Assembly (NCBI GenBank): GCA_964655245.1
Contig: CAZZLQ010000016.1
Coordinates: 1 to 38,338, forward strand
Length of the DNA stretch: 38,338 bases
DNA from: JBEIHI01 sp964655245
GTDB lineage: Bacteria > Bdellovibrionota > UBA2394
Direction: 5' to 3'
Numbering within the stretch: the first letter of the stretch is position 1; every line of letters starts with the position of its first letter. The translations under genes were made by a program, and so were the position numbers. Shown piece after piece: positions 8,987 through 16,994 of the stretch. Under the pieces are notes generated by a model. That model saw nothing but the letters and a program-made list of their open reading frames with translations. It was not told where the DNA came from and searched no databases.

Positions 8987-9580
8987 GCCCTCTGCCTTGA
9001 GAGTGGCAATCACGGAGGGGCGCGCCGAAATCTCATTCACATAGTTTTGCAAAACGGCCCATGGTGATAAATCGAGTTTCACGTAATGGCACCAATTGAG
9101 GACTGTGAACAGATAAGCATCGGCGACTGTAAACTGAGAGCCCATCAGAAACTTCTGCTTCGAAAGAGCCGTCGTCAAAAAATCAAAGCGCTTCTTCAAA
9201 ACGTCAATTGCGGCCTGACGAACTTCTGGCGATGAATCTTTTCTCCACAGAGGGCTGAAATTCTTGTGTACTTCTGTGGCGATATAATTGAGCCACTCCT
9301 GAAGACGATAGCGCTCGATTGTCCCCCAGGCTGGTGCAAGCTTGAGCTCAGGCTTTTGATCCGCGAGATACTGCAAGATGGCTGCGCCCTCGGTCAGCAA
9401 CTCGCCATTATCCAAACGAAGAGCGGGCACATAACCCTTTGGATTTAAGGCACTGAAGTCTTGCCCCTCCACTTTTTTGTCTCTCAAATCAACGCGGGCC
9501 AATTCAAAAGCGATTCCCAGCTCATTCAAAACAATATGTGAAGCCATCGAACAGGATGCAGGTCCGTAATAAAGTTTCAT
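8969..9580 (-). CDS. gst: Glutathione S-transferase, bacterial (beta-like) class
   Basis: 203 residues with the N-terminal thioredoxin-like domain MKLYYGPASCSMASH, including the Cys10 typical of bacterial beta-class GSTs, the cis-Pro region GYVPALRLDNGELLTEGAAI (glutathione-gamma-glutamyl binding E-S/G motif) and a helical C-terminal domain (FTVADAYLFTVLNW). It probably conjugates glutathione to electrophiles or acts on disulfides or peroxides in the cytosol. A strong ribosome site (GGGAGGAG) precedes ATG 9580. The doxX-like gene ends 21 nt upstream on the same strand, so the two form a likely operon, a pairing that suits a redox or detoxification role. Confidence 0.93.
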   Translation of the reverse strand: MKLYYGPASCSMASHIVLNELGIAFELARVDLRDKKVEGQDFSALNPKGYVPALRLDNGELLTEGAAILQYLADQKPELKLAPAWGTIERYRLQEWLNYIATEVHKNFSPLWRKDSSPEVRQAAIDVLKKRFDFLTTALSKQKFLMGSQFTVADAYLFTVLNWCHYVKLDLSPWAVLQNYVNEISARPSVIATLKAEGLLKAA

Positions 9581-9601
9581 CAGAATCTCCTCCCTAAGGG
9601 C

Positions 9602-10045
9602 TTAAGCTTTAAAAAATTTTTGATCGAGTGAAAACTTCCCGGCCCCTGAGAAGATCAAGGACAATGCTAATCCAATCGCCAAGATATGATACTCGATTCC
9701 CTCACCCTGCTGATTGCCAAACCAATTCATGAAGAAGCCGTGTTGCCAATGCGCCATCTGCACGGCTCCCACCATAATGAGACCAATCGAGAAGGCGCAA
9801 AAGCGCGTCATAAATCCAAAGATCAAACTCAAGGCTCCCACCGACTCACCCATGATCACCAAGAAGGCCACAATGCCGGGCATACCGAGCTGTGCTTGAA
9901 AGAACTCCATCGTTCCCGAAAATCCATGTCCTCCAAACAAACCAATCGTCTTTTGTAATCCGTGCGGAAGTATGACGCCTCCCAATGCGAGTCTTGCTGC
10001 AAGAGGTCCCCAAGCATCTGTGGTTCCAAACAATAGTTTTAACAT
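9602..10045 (-). CDS. DoxX-family small membrane protein
   Basis: A 147-residue protein with four hydrophobic helices, starting WGPLAARLALGGVILPHGLQKTIGLFGGHGFSGTMEFF, the typical DoxX opening (R.aLG..fl.HG.qKl.g.fGG.G..gt...f). DoxX proteins are inner-membrane proteins associated with quinone-linked redox chemistry or thiol stress; the exact function is unsettled. ATG 10045 has a good ribosome site (AAAGGAGAG at 7 nt). It is the first gene of a probable two-gene operon with the GST gene, and is divergent from the M14 carboxypeptidase gene, leaving 144 bp for both promoters. Confidence 0.9.
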   Translation of the reverse strand: MLKLLFGTTDAWGPLAARLALGGVILPHGLQKTIGLFGGHGFSGTMEFFQAQLGMPGIVAFLVIMGESVGALSLIFGFMTRFCAFSIGLIMVGAVQMAHWQHGFFMNWFGNQQGEGIEYHILAIGLALSLIFSGAGKFSLDQKFFKA

Positions 10046-10189
10046 GAGCCGCTCTCCTTTCTTTTGATTCTATGACAAATCAGACAAACGAGAGAATCAA
10101 ATTTAACCCGCAATGACAGCGCAAAGCGCAAAACTGATTTAGAAGCTCTCTCCATCAAGTTGAGATACACTCGTGAGGGGGAGAAATTC

Positions 10190-11653
10190 ATGAAGACACT
10201 GTTACTATCTGTGCTTGCGCTGACTGTGAGCACTCTTAATGTGAATGCACACTCGAATGGCAAAATGATCATTCGACTGAATCCAAAGCAGGAAGGATTT
10301 AATGTTCGTCAGCTTCCGCCAAGTCTCGACATCGCTGGTCAGGATTTAAAGAAGGGTGAAGTCGATATTGTTGTGAATGAGGAACAATTGGAGCGCTTTC
10401 GAGAGATGGGACTCTCCCCTCAAGTGATTCAAGTGCAGCCCTCTGCTGTGGAATCTGGATATCTCACTCCGGATGAGATTACCCAACTCATCAAGGAAGC
10501 GGCTGAAAACTACCCCGACATCGTTCATGTTGTTGAAATTGGAAGATCCCATAAAAATATTCCAATCTATGCCGTCAGACTTTCAACTCGAGATGAGGTG
10601 GAGCTCAAGCCCACTATTCTATTCAATGGAATGCATCACGCTCGAGAGGTCATGACTCCTGAAGTGACCACTGACATTATTCAGTTTCTCACCAAAAACT
10701 TTGATAACTCTGAAATGCCGTTTGTTCGAGATTGGCTTGAGAGCATGGCCATTTGGGTGATTCCTCAACTCAATCCCGATGGAAACAATATTGTGTGGAA
10801 TGAAGACAATTGGTGGAGAAAAAATGCCAAGGGTGATGAGTGGGAAATCTGGGGTGTCGACCTCAACCGCAACTACCCGTTTCAGTGGGGCGCCTGCCGA
10901 GGAAGCAGCGGCAATAAAGGAAGCGACACCTTCCGAGGGGAGGCCGGCGGCAGCGAACCAGAAACTCAAGCCATCATGGGCTTGGTCAAACGAGAGAATA
11001 TGGCTCTCAATGTTTCGTATCACTCCTACAGCGAAATGGTTGTTTCTCCTTACGGCTGCAAAGGCCAATACACTCCAGAAGAAGATCTCTTCAAGAGCAT
11101 CGGCAAGACACTTGCCTCCAAGCTCGTCAAAGACACAGGGAAAGGCACCTACTCCTACGGCACGGGCTGGGAGCTCCTCTATCCTGTTGATGGGGAGGAC
11201 ATCAGCTGGATGTATAACGAAGTGGGCACTATCGCTTATGTGATCGAAGTGAACTCTTCGAGCCAAGGCTTTCAACCTAAATACAGCACTTGGAGAGACA
11301 TTACCGTTGAGCGGCAGCGACAGGGCTGGATGTATATGCTGAATCGACTTCAATCAGGCACTCAAGCTCGGGGACGCATCACCAATGCCTCGACGGGCGA
11401 ACTCATCAACGCCAGCATCAAGATCAAGGGCGTAAAGTATGGCGATGAAAAGGGACGACCTTCAAAACTTGGACACTACGTCAAGCTCTTGAACCCTGGC
11501 AGCTATGAGCTCGAGTTCTCAGCTCCTGGATTCAAAAGCACAACTGTGCCCGTTTCCATTGGCGAAGGCATTGCAGCGATGGATGTGAGCTTAGAGCCCG
11601 CAGCCTCCTGGCTTGTGCAGCCCACCGCCGCTCGGGAATTCAGTTTCAATTAA
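10190..11653 (+). CDS. Secreted M14 zinc carboxypeptidase with C-terminal regulatory-like domain
   Basis: The start ATG 10190 follows GAGGGGGAG at 7 nt and begins a Sec signal peptide (MKTLLLSVLALTVSTLNVNA, cleavage after Ala20). The catalytic domain (about residues 90-390) has the M14 zinc ligands His150 and Glu153 in GMHHARE and His278 in SYHSYS, the substrate-binding DLNRNYPFQWG and NPDGN, and the general base Glu353 in VIEVNSSSQ. A beta-sandwich CarboxypepD_reg-like domain (about 398-480, GRITNASTGELINASIKIKG) follows. It should remove C-terminal residues from peptides outside the cytoplasm, fitting a predatory or scavenging life. The gene stands alone: the doxX gene is divergent and an intrinsic terminator lies 28 nt after the stop. 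Confidence 0.94.
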   Translation: MKTLLLSVLALTVSTLNVNAHSNGKMIIRLNPKQEGFNVRQLPPSLDIAGQDLKKGEVDIVVNEEQLERFREMGLSPQVIQVQPSAVESGYLTPDEITQLIKEAAENYPDIVHVVEIGRSHKNIPIYAVRLSTRDEVELKPTILFNGMHHAREVMTPEVTTDIIQFLTKNFDNSEMPFVRDWLESMAIWVIPQLNPDGNNIVWNEDNWWRKNAKGDEWEIWGVDLNRNYPFQWGACRGSSGNKGSDTFRGEAGGSEPETQAIMGLVKRENMALNVSYHSYSEMVVSPYGCKGQYTPEEDLFKSIGKTLASKLVKDTGKGTYSYGTGWELLYPVDGEDISWMYNEVGTIAYVIEVNSSSQGFQPKYSTWRDITVERQRQGWMYMLNRLQSGTQARGRITNASTGELINASIKIKGVKYGDEKGRPSKLGHYVKLLNPGSYELEFSAPGFKSTTVPVSIGEGIAAMDVSLEPAASWLVQPTAAREFSFN

Positions 11654-11680
11654 GAATTCTTAACAATGAGTTAAGTCCTT

Positions 11681-11710
11681 GGGGAGATTGAGAAATCTCC
11701 CCTTTTTTTA
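11681..11710 (+). terminator. Rho-independent terminator after the M14 carboxypeptidase
   Basis: A perfect 9-bp stem (GGGGAGATT, 11681-11689, with AATCTCCCC, 11694-11702) with a GAGA tetraloop is followed by seven T. It lies 28 nt past the carboxypeptidase stop and separates it from the PhoH gene. Confidence 0.92.
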
Positions 11711-11805
11711 TTCTGACTTCTCCGCTCAAGCTGTTTGCAGTCGCGTAAATCATCTGATACAGAGTTGGCAGCGGTTAACTCCAAAACTTGGAAGGGAGTT
11801 TTAGG

Positions 11806-13473
11806 TTGGGCACATCATTTAAGTTCGTTTTAGGTCTTATTCTTGTTTCGTTCACTGGCGGTGCGGTCTTGGCGAGTCCCAAGAAATGCCGAAAGGCAAT
11901 TGCCTCTGCCGTCCAGGAGGAGCCCAAAGAAATCTTCGTTGTTGATACCAACGCATTTTATTCAGATCCCGAGCTCCTCACGAGTCTATCGGACAAGGAC
12001 GTGGTGATCGCTCGATCGGTGATTGCCCAAGAACTCGATCGACACAAAAAAATGTCAGACGACCGTTCGTTGATGGCTCGGCACACCTCGAAAGAAATCG
12101 AAGCTCTCATGGAGAAGTTCTCTCACCTGACAGGTGCCCCTCTCAACAAAGGCGGAAGCCTCCATATTACTGAAGTCACCGAGAAGTTTCTGAATGAAAC
12201 AGGACTCTTTGAGTACGCCCGTCAAGACGGTGTCTTAAGCGTGGATGCTCGGATTGTAGCTCTTGCTGTAGAGCTTCAGCAGTCAAATCCCGACCGCAAA
12301 GTGGTCATCCTCTCAGGCGATCGAAACGTTCGAAACATCGCGCGGTCCTTTGGAATTACGACTCAAGAAGTGACCAGCTCAGTGAACCCCCAAGTGATGA
12401 AAGAAATCATCGAGGGACCTGTTGTGATTGAAGTCTCGGCAGAGCAAGCCATGGAGATCGGTCGCGAAGACCGACGATCTTTGACCTTAGAGGAGGCCAC
12501 TGAACTGGGGTTTCCTGCAAACATTGAGCCCTATCACAACCAATTCCTTTATTTTAAAATCAAAGACTCAACGGATCGCTTTGATTTCTCAGAGAATACT
12601 TTCCCCATGCGCCTGTTGTATCGATGGCAGCGCCTCGATACAGGAAAGATGGGATTTGCTCGTCCCCGAAAAGAGATTCCGAGTCTCCCTGTGACCCCCA
12701 GAAATCCTGAACAATTGATGGCGATGGATCTCTTGCTGGATCGCCGAGTGGAGCTTGTCACTTTGGCGGGTGGAGCCGGAACAGGAAAGACGCTTGTCAC
12801 TCTGATGGCTGCCTTGGCACAAAGCACTCTCTACAAAGGAGATAAAGCTCAGTTTAAGGAAATCGTTCTGACCCGCCCCAATCAAGTGACTGGCCGTGAT
12901 GTCGGCTTCCTGCCCGGCGACTTGGAAAAGAAACTCTCTGAGTACATGAAACCTTTTGAAGACAACTTCGCTAAGATTTTCACTTCGATTCAAGAGGGCA
13001 AGGGTTCGGAACTCACAGTGAGATCAAATGGTATCGAAAATCGTAAGCTTAAAGAGCTTACTCTGTCTGAGATTGCCAAAGGTGAAGGCTCGTCCGTCAG
13101 AGAGCTCGTTGGCAAGATCATGAAGTCAGACTTCGTCACCGTTCAATCTATTACCTACGCGCGAGGAAGAACTTGGGATCATGCGTTGATTGTGATCGAT
13201 GAAGCGCAAAATCTTACTCTGCTCGAAGCGCTCACCATCGTTTCTCGAGCCGGCGAAGGATCGAAAGTGGTTCTCTTGGGTGACTTGGATCAGATTGATA
13301 GCTTCCACCTCAATCACTCAAACAACGGACTTGCGATTACTGCCTCACGATTCAACAATCAAAATCTGGCTGGTCACGTGACTCTTCGATCAGGAGAGCG
13401 CTCTCGATTGTCGACGCTAGCAACCAAGTTGCTGCGCCCCGAGGAAGTACGTCCTGAAGAAAACAAAGAGTAG
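11806..13473 (+). CDS. PIN-PhoH ATPase with N-terminal signal-peptide-like leader
   Basis: A 555-residue product with the PhoH2-type order: PIN nuclease-like domain (about 43-190), then PhoH ATPase (about 298-540). PIN acidic residues are visible at FVVDTN (Asp47), AQELDRH (Glu76), SVDARI (Asp147) and LSGDRN (Asp172). The ATPase has Walker A GGAGTGKT (322-329), the family mark FLPGDLEKKLSEYMKPF and Walker B LIVIDEAQN. Family members couple RNA unwinding with RNA cleavage in the cytoplasm. Oddly, the start TTG 11806, 7 nt after AGGGAG, gives a leader (VLGLILVSFTGGAVLAS) that looks like a signal peptide followed by Cys28. A later TTG at 11869 would remove it but has a poor ribosome site. The stop lies inside the likely beginning of the DUF429-like gene. 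Confidence 0.9.
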   Translation: MGTSFKFVLGLILVSFTGGAVLASPKKCRKAIASAVQEEPKEIFVVDTNAFYSDPELLTSLSDKDVVIARSVIAQELDRHKKMSDDRSLMARHTSKEIEALMEKFSHLTGAPLNKGGSLHITEVTEKFLNETGLFEYARQDGVLSVDARIVALAVELQQSNPDRKVVILSGDRNVRNIARSFGITTQEVTSSVNPQVMKEIIEGPVVIEVSAEQAMEIGREDRRSLTLEEATELGFPANIEPYHNQFLYFKIKDSTDRFDFSENTFPMRLLYRWQRLDTGKMGFARPRKEIPSLPVTPRNPEQLMAMDLLLDRRVELVTLAGGAGTGKTLVTLMAALAQSTLYKGDKAQFKEIVLTRPNQVTGRDVGFLPGDLEKKLSEYMKPFEDNFAKIFTSIQEGKGSELTVRSNGIENRKLKELTLSEIAKGEGSSVRELVGKIMKSDFVTVQSITYARGRTWDHALIVIDEAQNLTLLEALTIVSRAGEGSKVVLLGDLDQIDSFHLNHSNNGLAITASRFNNQNLAGHVTLRSGERSRLSTLATKLLRPEEVRPEENKE

Positions 13474-14296
13474 AAAACCGCTCTGGATTCTAGGCATCGA
13501 TCAAACAGGAGCCATCCGAAATGGCTCCTATCGATCCCTACCCTTTTGCTTACTTCAATCCCAAGGCCGAGACTGGCGACATGTTTGGGATTCCGGCTGG
13601 AGCGGAGGTTTAACATCACTCTCACGCCCGGAGCTGAATCGAATCCTGAAACAAGCACAGATCGATCGGCTTGAAGAAGGCTGGATTATCGTAGATTCTG
13701 TTTTGGGTCTTCCAAAGCAGCTCGGCATTCCACAACACCGCCTCACACAGGAGTTTGTGAAGGCTTATCGATTCAAAGATCGAGGCAAAGCTGGAGCTCA
13801 GCGTTTTTTTAGCCGCTATCTTAAAGATCAGGATCCGATCCCCATGCGACTTTGTGATTCTATCGCTAAGGCTCAATCCGTTTTCAAAACAACTCCCGCG
13901 CAGAGAAATATTCAAACAGGCACGTTTCGAGTGTGGCAGGATTTGGGTGCTGACACCTCTTGGTTTTCTCTGTGGCCCTCCGCTGTTAACAGCAGGAAGC
14001 CCCAGCTGCTTGAAGGCTTCCCCACATTGATGTGGAAGGAGGTCTTTGAATTTCCGTCTCGCAAGCCAAACATGATTAGTGAAGTTGCCAGAAAATCGAA
14101 CATCCAACTTTCAGATATTTATTCGAATTCACCCGATTGGGCCGATTCAGCAGCACTGGCATTGGGTGCAACCGAAGTTTTACGGCTCGCCAGCGACGCC
14201 TGGGCAGATCTTCCGACTGGAGCGAAGTTTGAGGGCTGGATCTTTGGTCTTTCAAGACCTCAAGGCCGCCCCATCCATGCACCAAAGCGGGGATGA
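13454..14296 (+). CDS. DUF429-like (RNase H-fold) protein, apparent CTG start
   Basis: The frame is open from 13421 to the stop at 14296. The first TTG in it is at 13703, but the upstream part clearly codes: it gives WILGIDQTGA, the acidic strand that opens DUF429/RNase H-like proteins, and runs into GWIIVDSVLGLP. No ATG, GTG or TTG precedes this in frame. The best candidate is CTG 13454 (product starting LKKTKSRKPLWILG, about 280 aa), placed 7-8 nt after GAGGAAG and overlapping the end of phoH by 20 nt, which suggests translational coupling. Other visible parts are GLPKQLG..HRLTQEF, FPTLMWKEVFEFPSRKP and the C-terminal DWADSAALALGATEVL. DUF429 is a predicted nuclease-like fold of unknown role. 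The family call is by pattern only. Confidence 0.7.
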   Translation: MKKTKSRKPLWILGIDQTGAIRNGSYRSLPFCLLQSQGRDWRHVWDSGWSGGLTSLSRPELNRILKQAQIDRLEEGWIIVDSVLGLPKQLGIPQHRLTQEFVKAYRFKDRGKAGAQRFFSRYLKDQDPIPMRLCDSIAKAQSVFKTTPAQRNIQTGTFRVWQDLGADTSWFSLWPSAVNSRKPQLLEGFPTLMWKEVFEFPSRKPNMISEVARKSNIQLSDIYSNSPDWADSAALALGATEVLRLASDAWADLPTGAKFEGWIFGLSRPQGRPIHAPKRG

Positions 14297-14420
14297 GGAT
14301 GCCCCGAAAAACCCATCAAAAAGGGGGCATAAGCCGCTTTAAACCGATTTCGCATGGTATGGAACTTGCTCACTTAAGCAGTAGGGATGTGAGTCTCGCT
14401 TTGATATTCGAGGAGGTTGC

Positions 14421-15878
14421 TTGGGCTACGGCAGTTTAATTCTTTTGTTCATTTCGCTTCAGCTTGAGAGCTCATCGACTCCCTGTGCGCAGACTCTGAA
14501 GGGCCTGACAGCGGAACAAAAAGCAGCCAAGCAAACCCGAATCGAAGAAGCCTGGGACGCTTATCTCAGGGCCAAATCAACCAAGGATCGACAACTGAAT
14601 CGTAATATCTTGTGGGAGCACTACTTCATCGAGCTCTACGAAAAAATGCGTCCCCGCCTAAGTCTTAAGAAACTCCACCCCTCACTCACTGAAGATGACC
14701 TCAAATCCGAATTCGCGATGGCGCTTTTGAAATGCCTTGAAAACTATGATCCGACCAGCGAGACCAAGTTTGAAACATTCTGCAGCACGCCGTTGGCATT
14801 TGTGATCTCAAACCTCAAGCGCTACCATAAACCGCTCGGCAACAAGACGAGTGCTCGAAGAGCGAAGATCTATTCAGAAGCGCTTTTCAACTTGAAGTCT
14901 CAGGGGAAATCCCCCGCCACTGAAGAAGAACTGCGGCAAGAAGTCATGCTACAGCTAGCCACGAAGTATTCCTTTGATGATCAGGAGGCTTTAGAAACCG
15001 AAACCAGGCTCACCATTCAACATGGTCCGGGCATGGTGACAATTAGCCTCGAAGATGAATCGCTCAAGGACAAAGAAGGCCGTTCCATCTTTGAACCTAG
15101 CTTTGACTCCGAGGCAGAGGCTGAGATTGAGCTCGAGGACTTTCTGAACAACTTGCTTTCGGGCCTTCCCGTTCGAGACCAGGTCATCGTTCGCCTCTTA
15201 GTTGAAGGATACTCCCAGGCTGAGATTCCCGAGGAGCTCAAGAAACGCGGCACCGAGATTCTTCTCAATGGATCAACGATCAAACTTGAAGGAACGATCG
15301 ATCCCGAAACTCAACGACCGGCAACTGATGTCAGACTCGAAGCTGCAAAGAAAGCTCTCCTCAAATTGAGCAAAAGGCATGAATCCCCCAAGCTGGATCA
15401 AAGAGACTGGCTCTTACTTACGCTCAGACAGTTCGATCAGGTGCGCGAAGGTAGCACGAGTCGCGGACACGACACTTCCGAGAGCTACTTAAATCCCGGT
15501 GATGCCATTTCCTTAGATCAGTTTATCGACAGCATCGAAACCAATTTTACAGATCGAAATCTCTTTATCATTCGGCTGGCACTCTTGGGCAAGGACGAGA
15601 CTGAGATCTATGAAGCCCTGAAAGAGGAAGGCTTTCGCAAACCCCGCCTCCCTCTGAAAGACATTTTAAAACAAGAAATCATGCCGGACCTCGAAAGTAA
15701 GCTTGAGGATTTCAAACTCGACAACATCCTCCAACGTCACGGCTTTGATGTGAGTGCCTCTCGAATCTCTCAGCTGCTGACCAAGGAAATCGCTCCGAAG
15801 ATTCAAGAGCGACTCAAAGAAATCGACTCGACACTTTTTGAAAGATTCAAGAGAGTGAGCCCTGCAAAAGGAGAGTAA
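14421..15878 (+). CDS. FliA/WhiG-like sigma-factor-related protein with hydrophobic leader and duplicated region 4
   Basis: 485 residues from TTG 14421, which follows AGGAGG by 4 nt. Residues 1-16 (MGYGSLILLFISLQLE) are hydrophobic and a Cys follows at 22. Residues 44-135 resemble sigma region 2 of the FliA/WhiG group: AWDAYLRAKS, RNILWEHYFIELYEKMRPRL, DDLKSEFAMALLKCLENYDP and TKFETFCSTPLAFVISNLKRY. Residues 150-175 (YSEALFNLKSQGKSPATEEE) recall region 3. Region-4-like helices occur twice: 238-277 (FLNNLLSGLPVRDQVIVRLL..AEIPEELKKRG) and 366-404 (FIDSIETNFTDRNLFIIRLA..EIYEALKEEG). Each is followed after an insert by a recognition-helix-like segment (DVRLEAAKKALLKL; SASRISQLLTKEI). Whether it binds RNA polymerase, and whether it stays in the cytoplasm, is unknown. 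mscL starts 3 nt after its stop. Confidence 0.75.
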   Translation: MGYGSLILLFISLQLESSSTPCAQTLKGLTAEQKAAKQTRIEEAWDAYLRAKSTKDRQLNRNILWEHYFIELYEKMRPRLSLKKLHPSLTEDDLKSEFAMALLKCLENYDPTSETKFETFCSTPLAFVISNLKRYHKPLGNKTSARRAKIYSEALFNLKSQGKSPATEEELRQEVMLQLATKYSFDDQEALETETRLTIQHGPGMVTISLEDESLKDKEGRSIFEPSFDSEAEAEIELEDFLNNLLSGLPVRDQVIVRLLVEGYSQAEIPEELKKRGTEILLNGSTIKLEGTIDPETQRPATDVRLEAAKKALLKLSKRHESPKLDQRDWLLLTLRQFDQVREGSTSRGHDTSESYLNPGDAISLDQFIDSIETNFTDRNLFIIRLALLGKDETEIYEALKEEGFRKPRLPLKDILKQEIMPDLESKLEDFKLDNILQRHGFDVSASRISQLLTKEIAPKIQERLKEIDSTLFERFKRVSPAKGE

Positions 15879-15881
15879 CCG

Positions 15882-16181
15882 ATGTTCAAAGAATTCATCA
15901 ATTTTCTGAAAACTTACGGCGTCATTGGACTTGCGATTGCGGTCATCATTGGCGGGAAGTTGAACGATTTGGTCTCAAGTCTTGTGAATGATCTTTTGAT
16001 GCCGATGGTCTTCCAACCCGCCCTCAAAGCGGCCAATGTGGACAATATTAGAGAGCTCTCCTACGGCGGTATTCTTTATGGAAAAGTCGCGGGAGCTCTC
16101 ATTGATTTTCTGATTGTCGCATTTGTGATCTTTCTCTTCGCCAAGTACATTCTGAAAGAACAAGAAGTTAAAAAGAAGTAA
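15882..16181 (+). CDS. mscL: Large-conductance mechanosensitive channel MscL (short)
   Basis: A 99-residue protein with the MscL pattern: N-terminal amphipathic FKEFINFLKTYGVIGLAIAVIIGGKLNDLVSSLVNDLLMP (TM1 with the tightly packed glycines and the conserved Asn), a short periplasmic loop, and TM2 ALIDFLIVAFVIFLFAKYIL ending in a basic tail. MscL opens at near-lytic tension as an emergency valve. The periplasmic loop is shorter than in E. coli MscL (136 aa). The gene begins 3 nt after the sigma-like gene and its ribosome site (AAAGGAGAG) lies within that gene's last codons, so it is cotranscribed and probably translationally coupled with it. The 3' end overlaps the convergent binding-protein gene by 14 nt. 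Confidence 0.88.
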   Translation: MFKEFINFLKTYGVIGLAIAVIIGGKLNDLVSSLVNDLLMPMVFQPALKAANVDNIRELSYGGILYGKVAGALIDFLIVAFVIFLFAKYILKEQEVKKK

Positions 16182-16950
16182 TCGCCTCTGAAACCCGATC
16201 AATTCCCTCAAGAAAGAGGGCCGGGCCAGGCTGTAAGATCACCGCTGAATCCACTTCATAGATTTTATTGTTCCGGACAGCAGAGACCTCAAGCCATTCA
16301 GGCTTGGTCTTGATCCATTCAAAACTCATGGGCTTCCCACACCAGGAGCCCAAAATGAGATCAGGGTTTCGCTCTCGAATGGCTTCAGCCGTGACAATGC
16401 GATCTTTAGCCAAAGAGCTCAGGCGCGTTTCAGCAAAAATGTCCTCTCCACCAGCAATCTCAATCGCCTCCGAAACCCAGCGAATCGCAGAAATGATGGG
16501 CTCGTCCCACTCTTGAAAGAAAACTTTGGGCCGATAGGCGCGCTTGGCCGCATTCTTGTTGATCGCCTCAATCCTCGCGCGCATTTCTGAAATCAGGACC
16601 TCTGCTCGATGAGACTTACCCACAAGTCCAGCGACCGTTTCCATCACAGAAAAAATCTCTTCGATAGATCTTTGATTGAAGACCATCACGTTGAGGCCTG
16701 CTTCAATCAGCTGTTTTGCTAGATTTCCTTGAATATCCGAAAAACCGACGACCAAATCGGGCTTAAGCGCACAAATCTTGGAGACACTCCCCGAGATGAA
16801 AGCCGACACAACAGGCTTTTCTTTTTTCGCACGCTCAGGCCTCACTGTGTACGCACTGATTCCAACAATTCGACTCTCCTCACCGAGGAGATAGAGCCAC
16901 TCGGTTGTTTCCTCAGTCAGACATACGATTCTTTGTGGACCCTTGAGCAT
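16168..16950 (-). CDS. BtuF-like cobalamin/metal-chelate-binding protein lacking a signal peptide
   Basis: I place the start at ATG 16950, giving 260 residues that begin MLKGPQRIVCLTEETTEWLYLLG, the usual first strand of BtuF/FecB-type binding proteins. An in-frame ATG at 17028 would overlap the divergent antiporter gene. Family features are ESRIVGISAYTVRP, KPDLVVGFSDIQGNLAKQLIEAG, and near the end NNKIYEVDSAVILQPGPALFLEGIDRVSEAI. These proteins bind vitamin B12 or siderophores in the periplasm, but no signal peptide or lipobox is visible here, as in a group of cytosolic 'cobalamin-binding proteins' found in many genomes. No permease or ATPase is nearby. Substrate and location are uncertain. 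Confidence 0.8.
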   Translation of the reverse strand: MLKGPQRIVCLTEETTEWLYLLGEESRIVGISAYTVRPERAKKEKPVVSAFISGSVSKICALKPDLVVGFSDIQGNLAKQLIEAGLNVMVFNQRSIEEIFSVMETVAGLVGKSHRAEVLISEMRARIEAINKNAAKRAYRPKVFFQEWDEPIISAIRWVSEAIEIAGGEDIFAETRLSSLAKDRIVTAEAIRERNPDLILGSWCGKPMSFEWIKTKPEWLEVSAVRNNKIYEVDSAVILQPGPALFLEGIDRVSEAITSF

Positions 16951-16994
16951 TTCTCTTAGTTTAAATCTTTCATCGATCTGGTAAAGTTTCTCTG

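Noticed and set aside
11788..13473. Start of the PhoH gene at TTG 11788
   Set aside because: TTG 11806 is better placed after AGGGAG, and the extra six residues add nothing recognisable.
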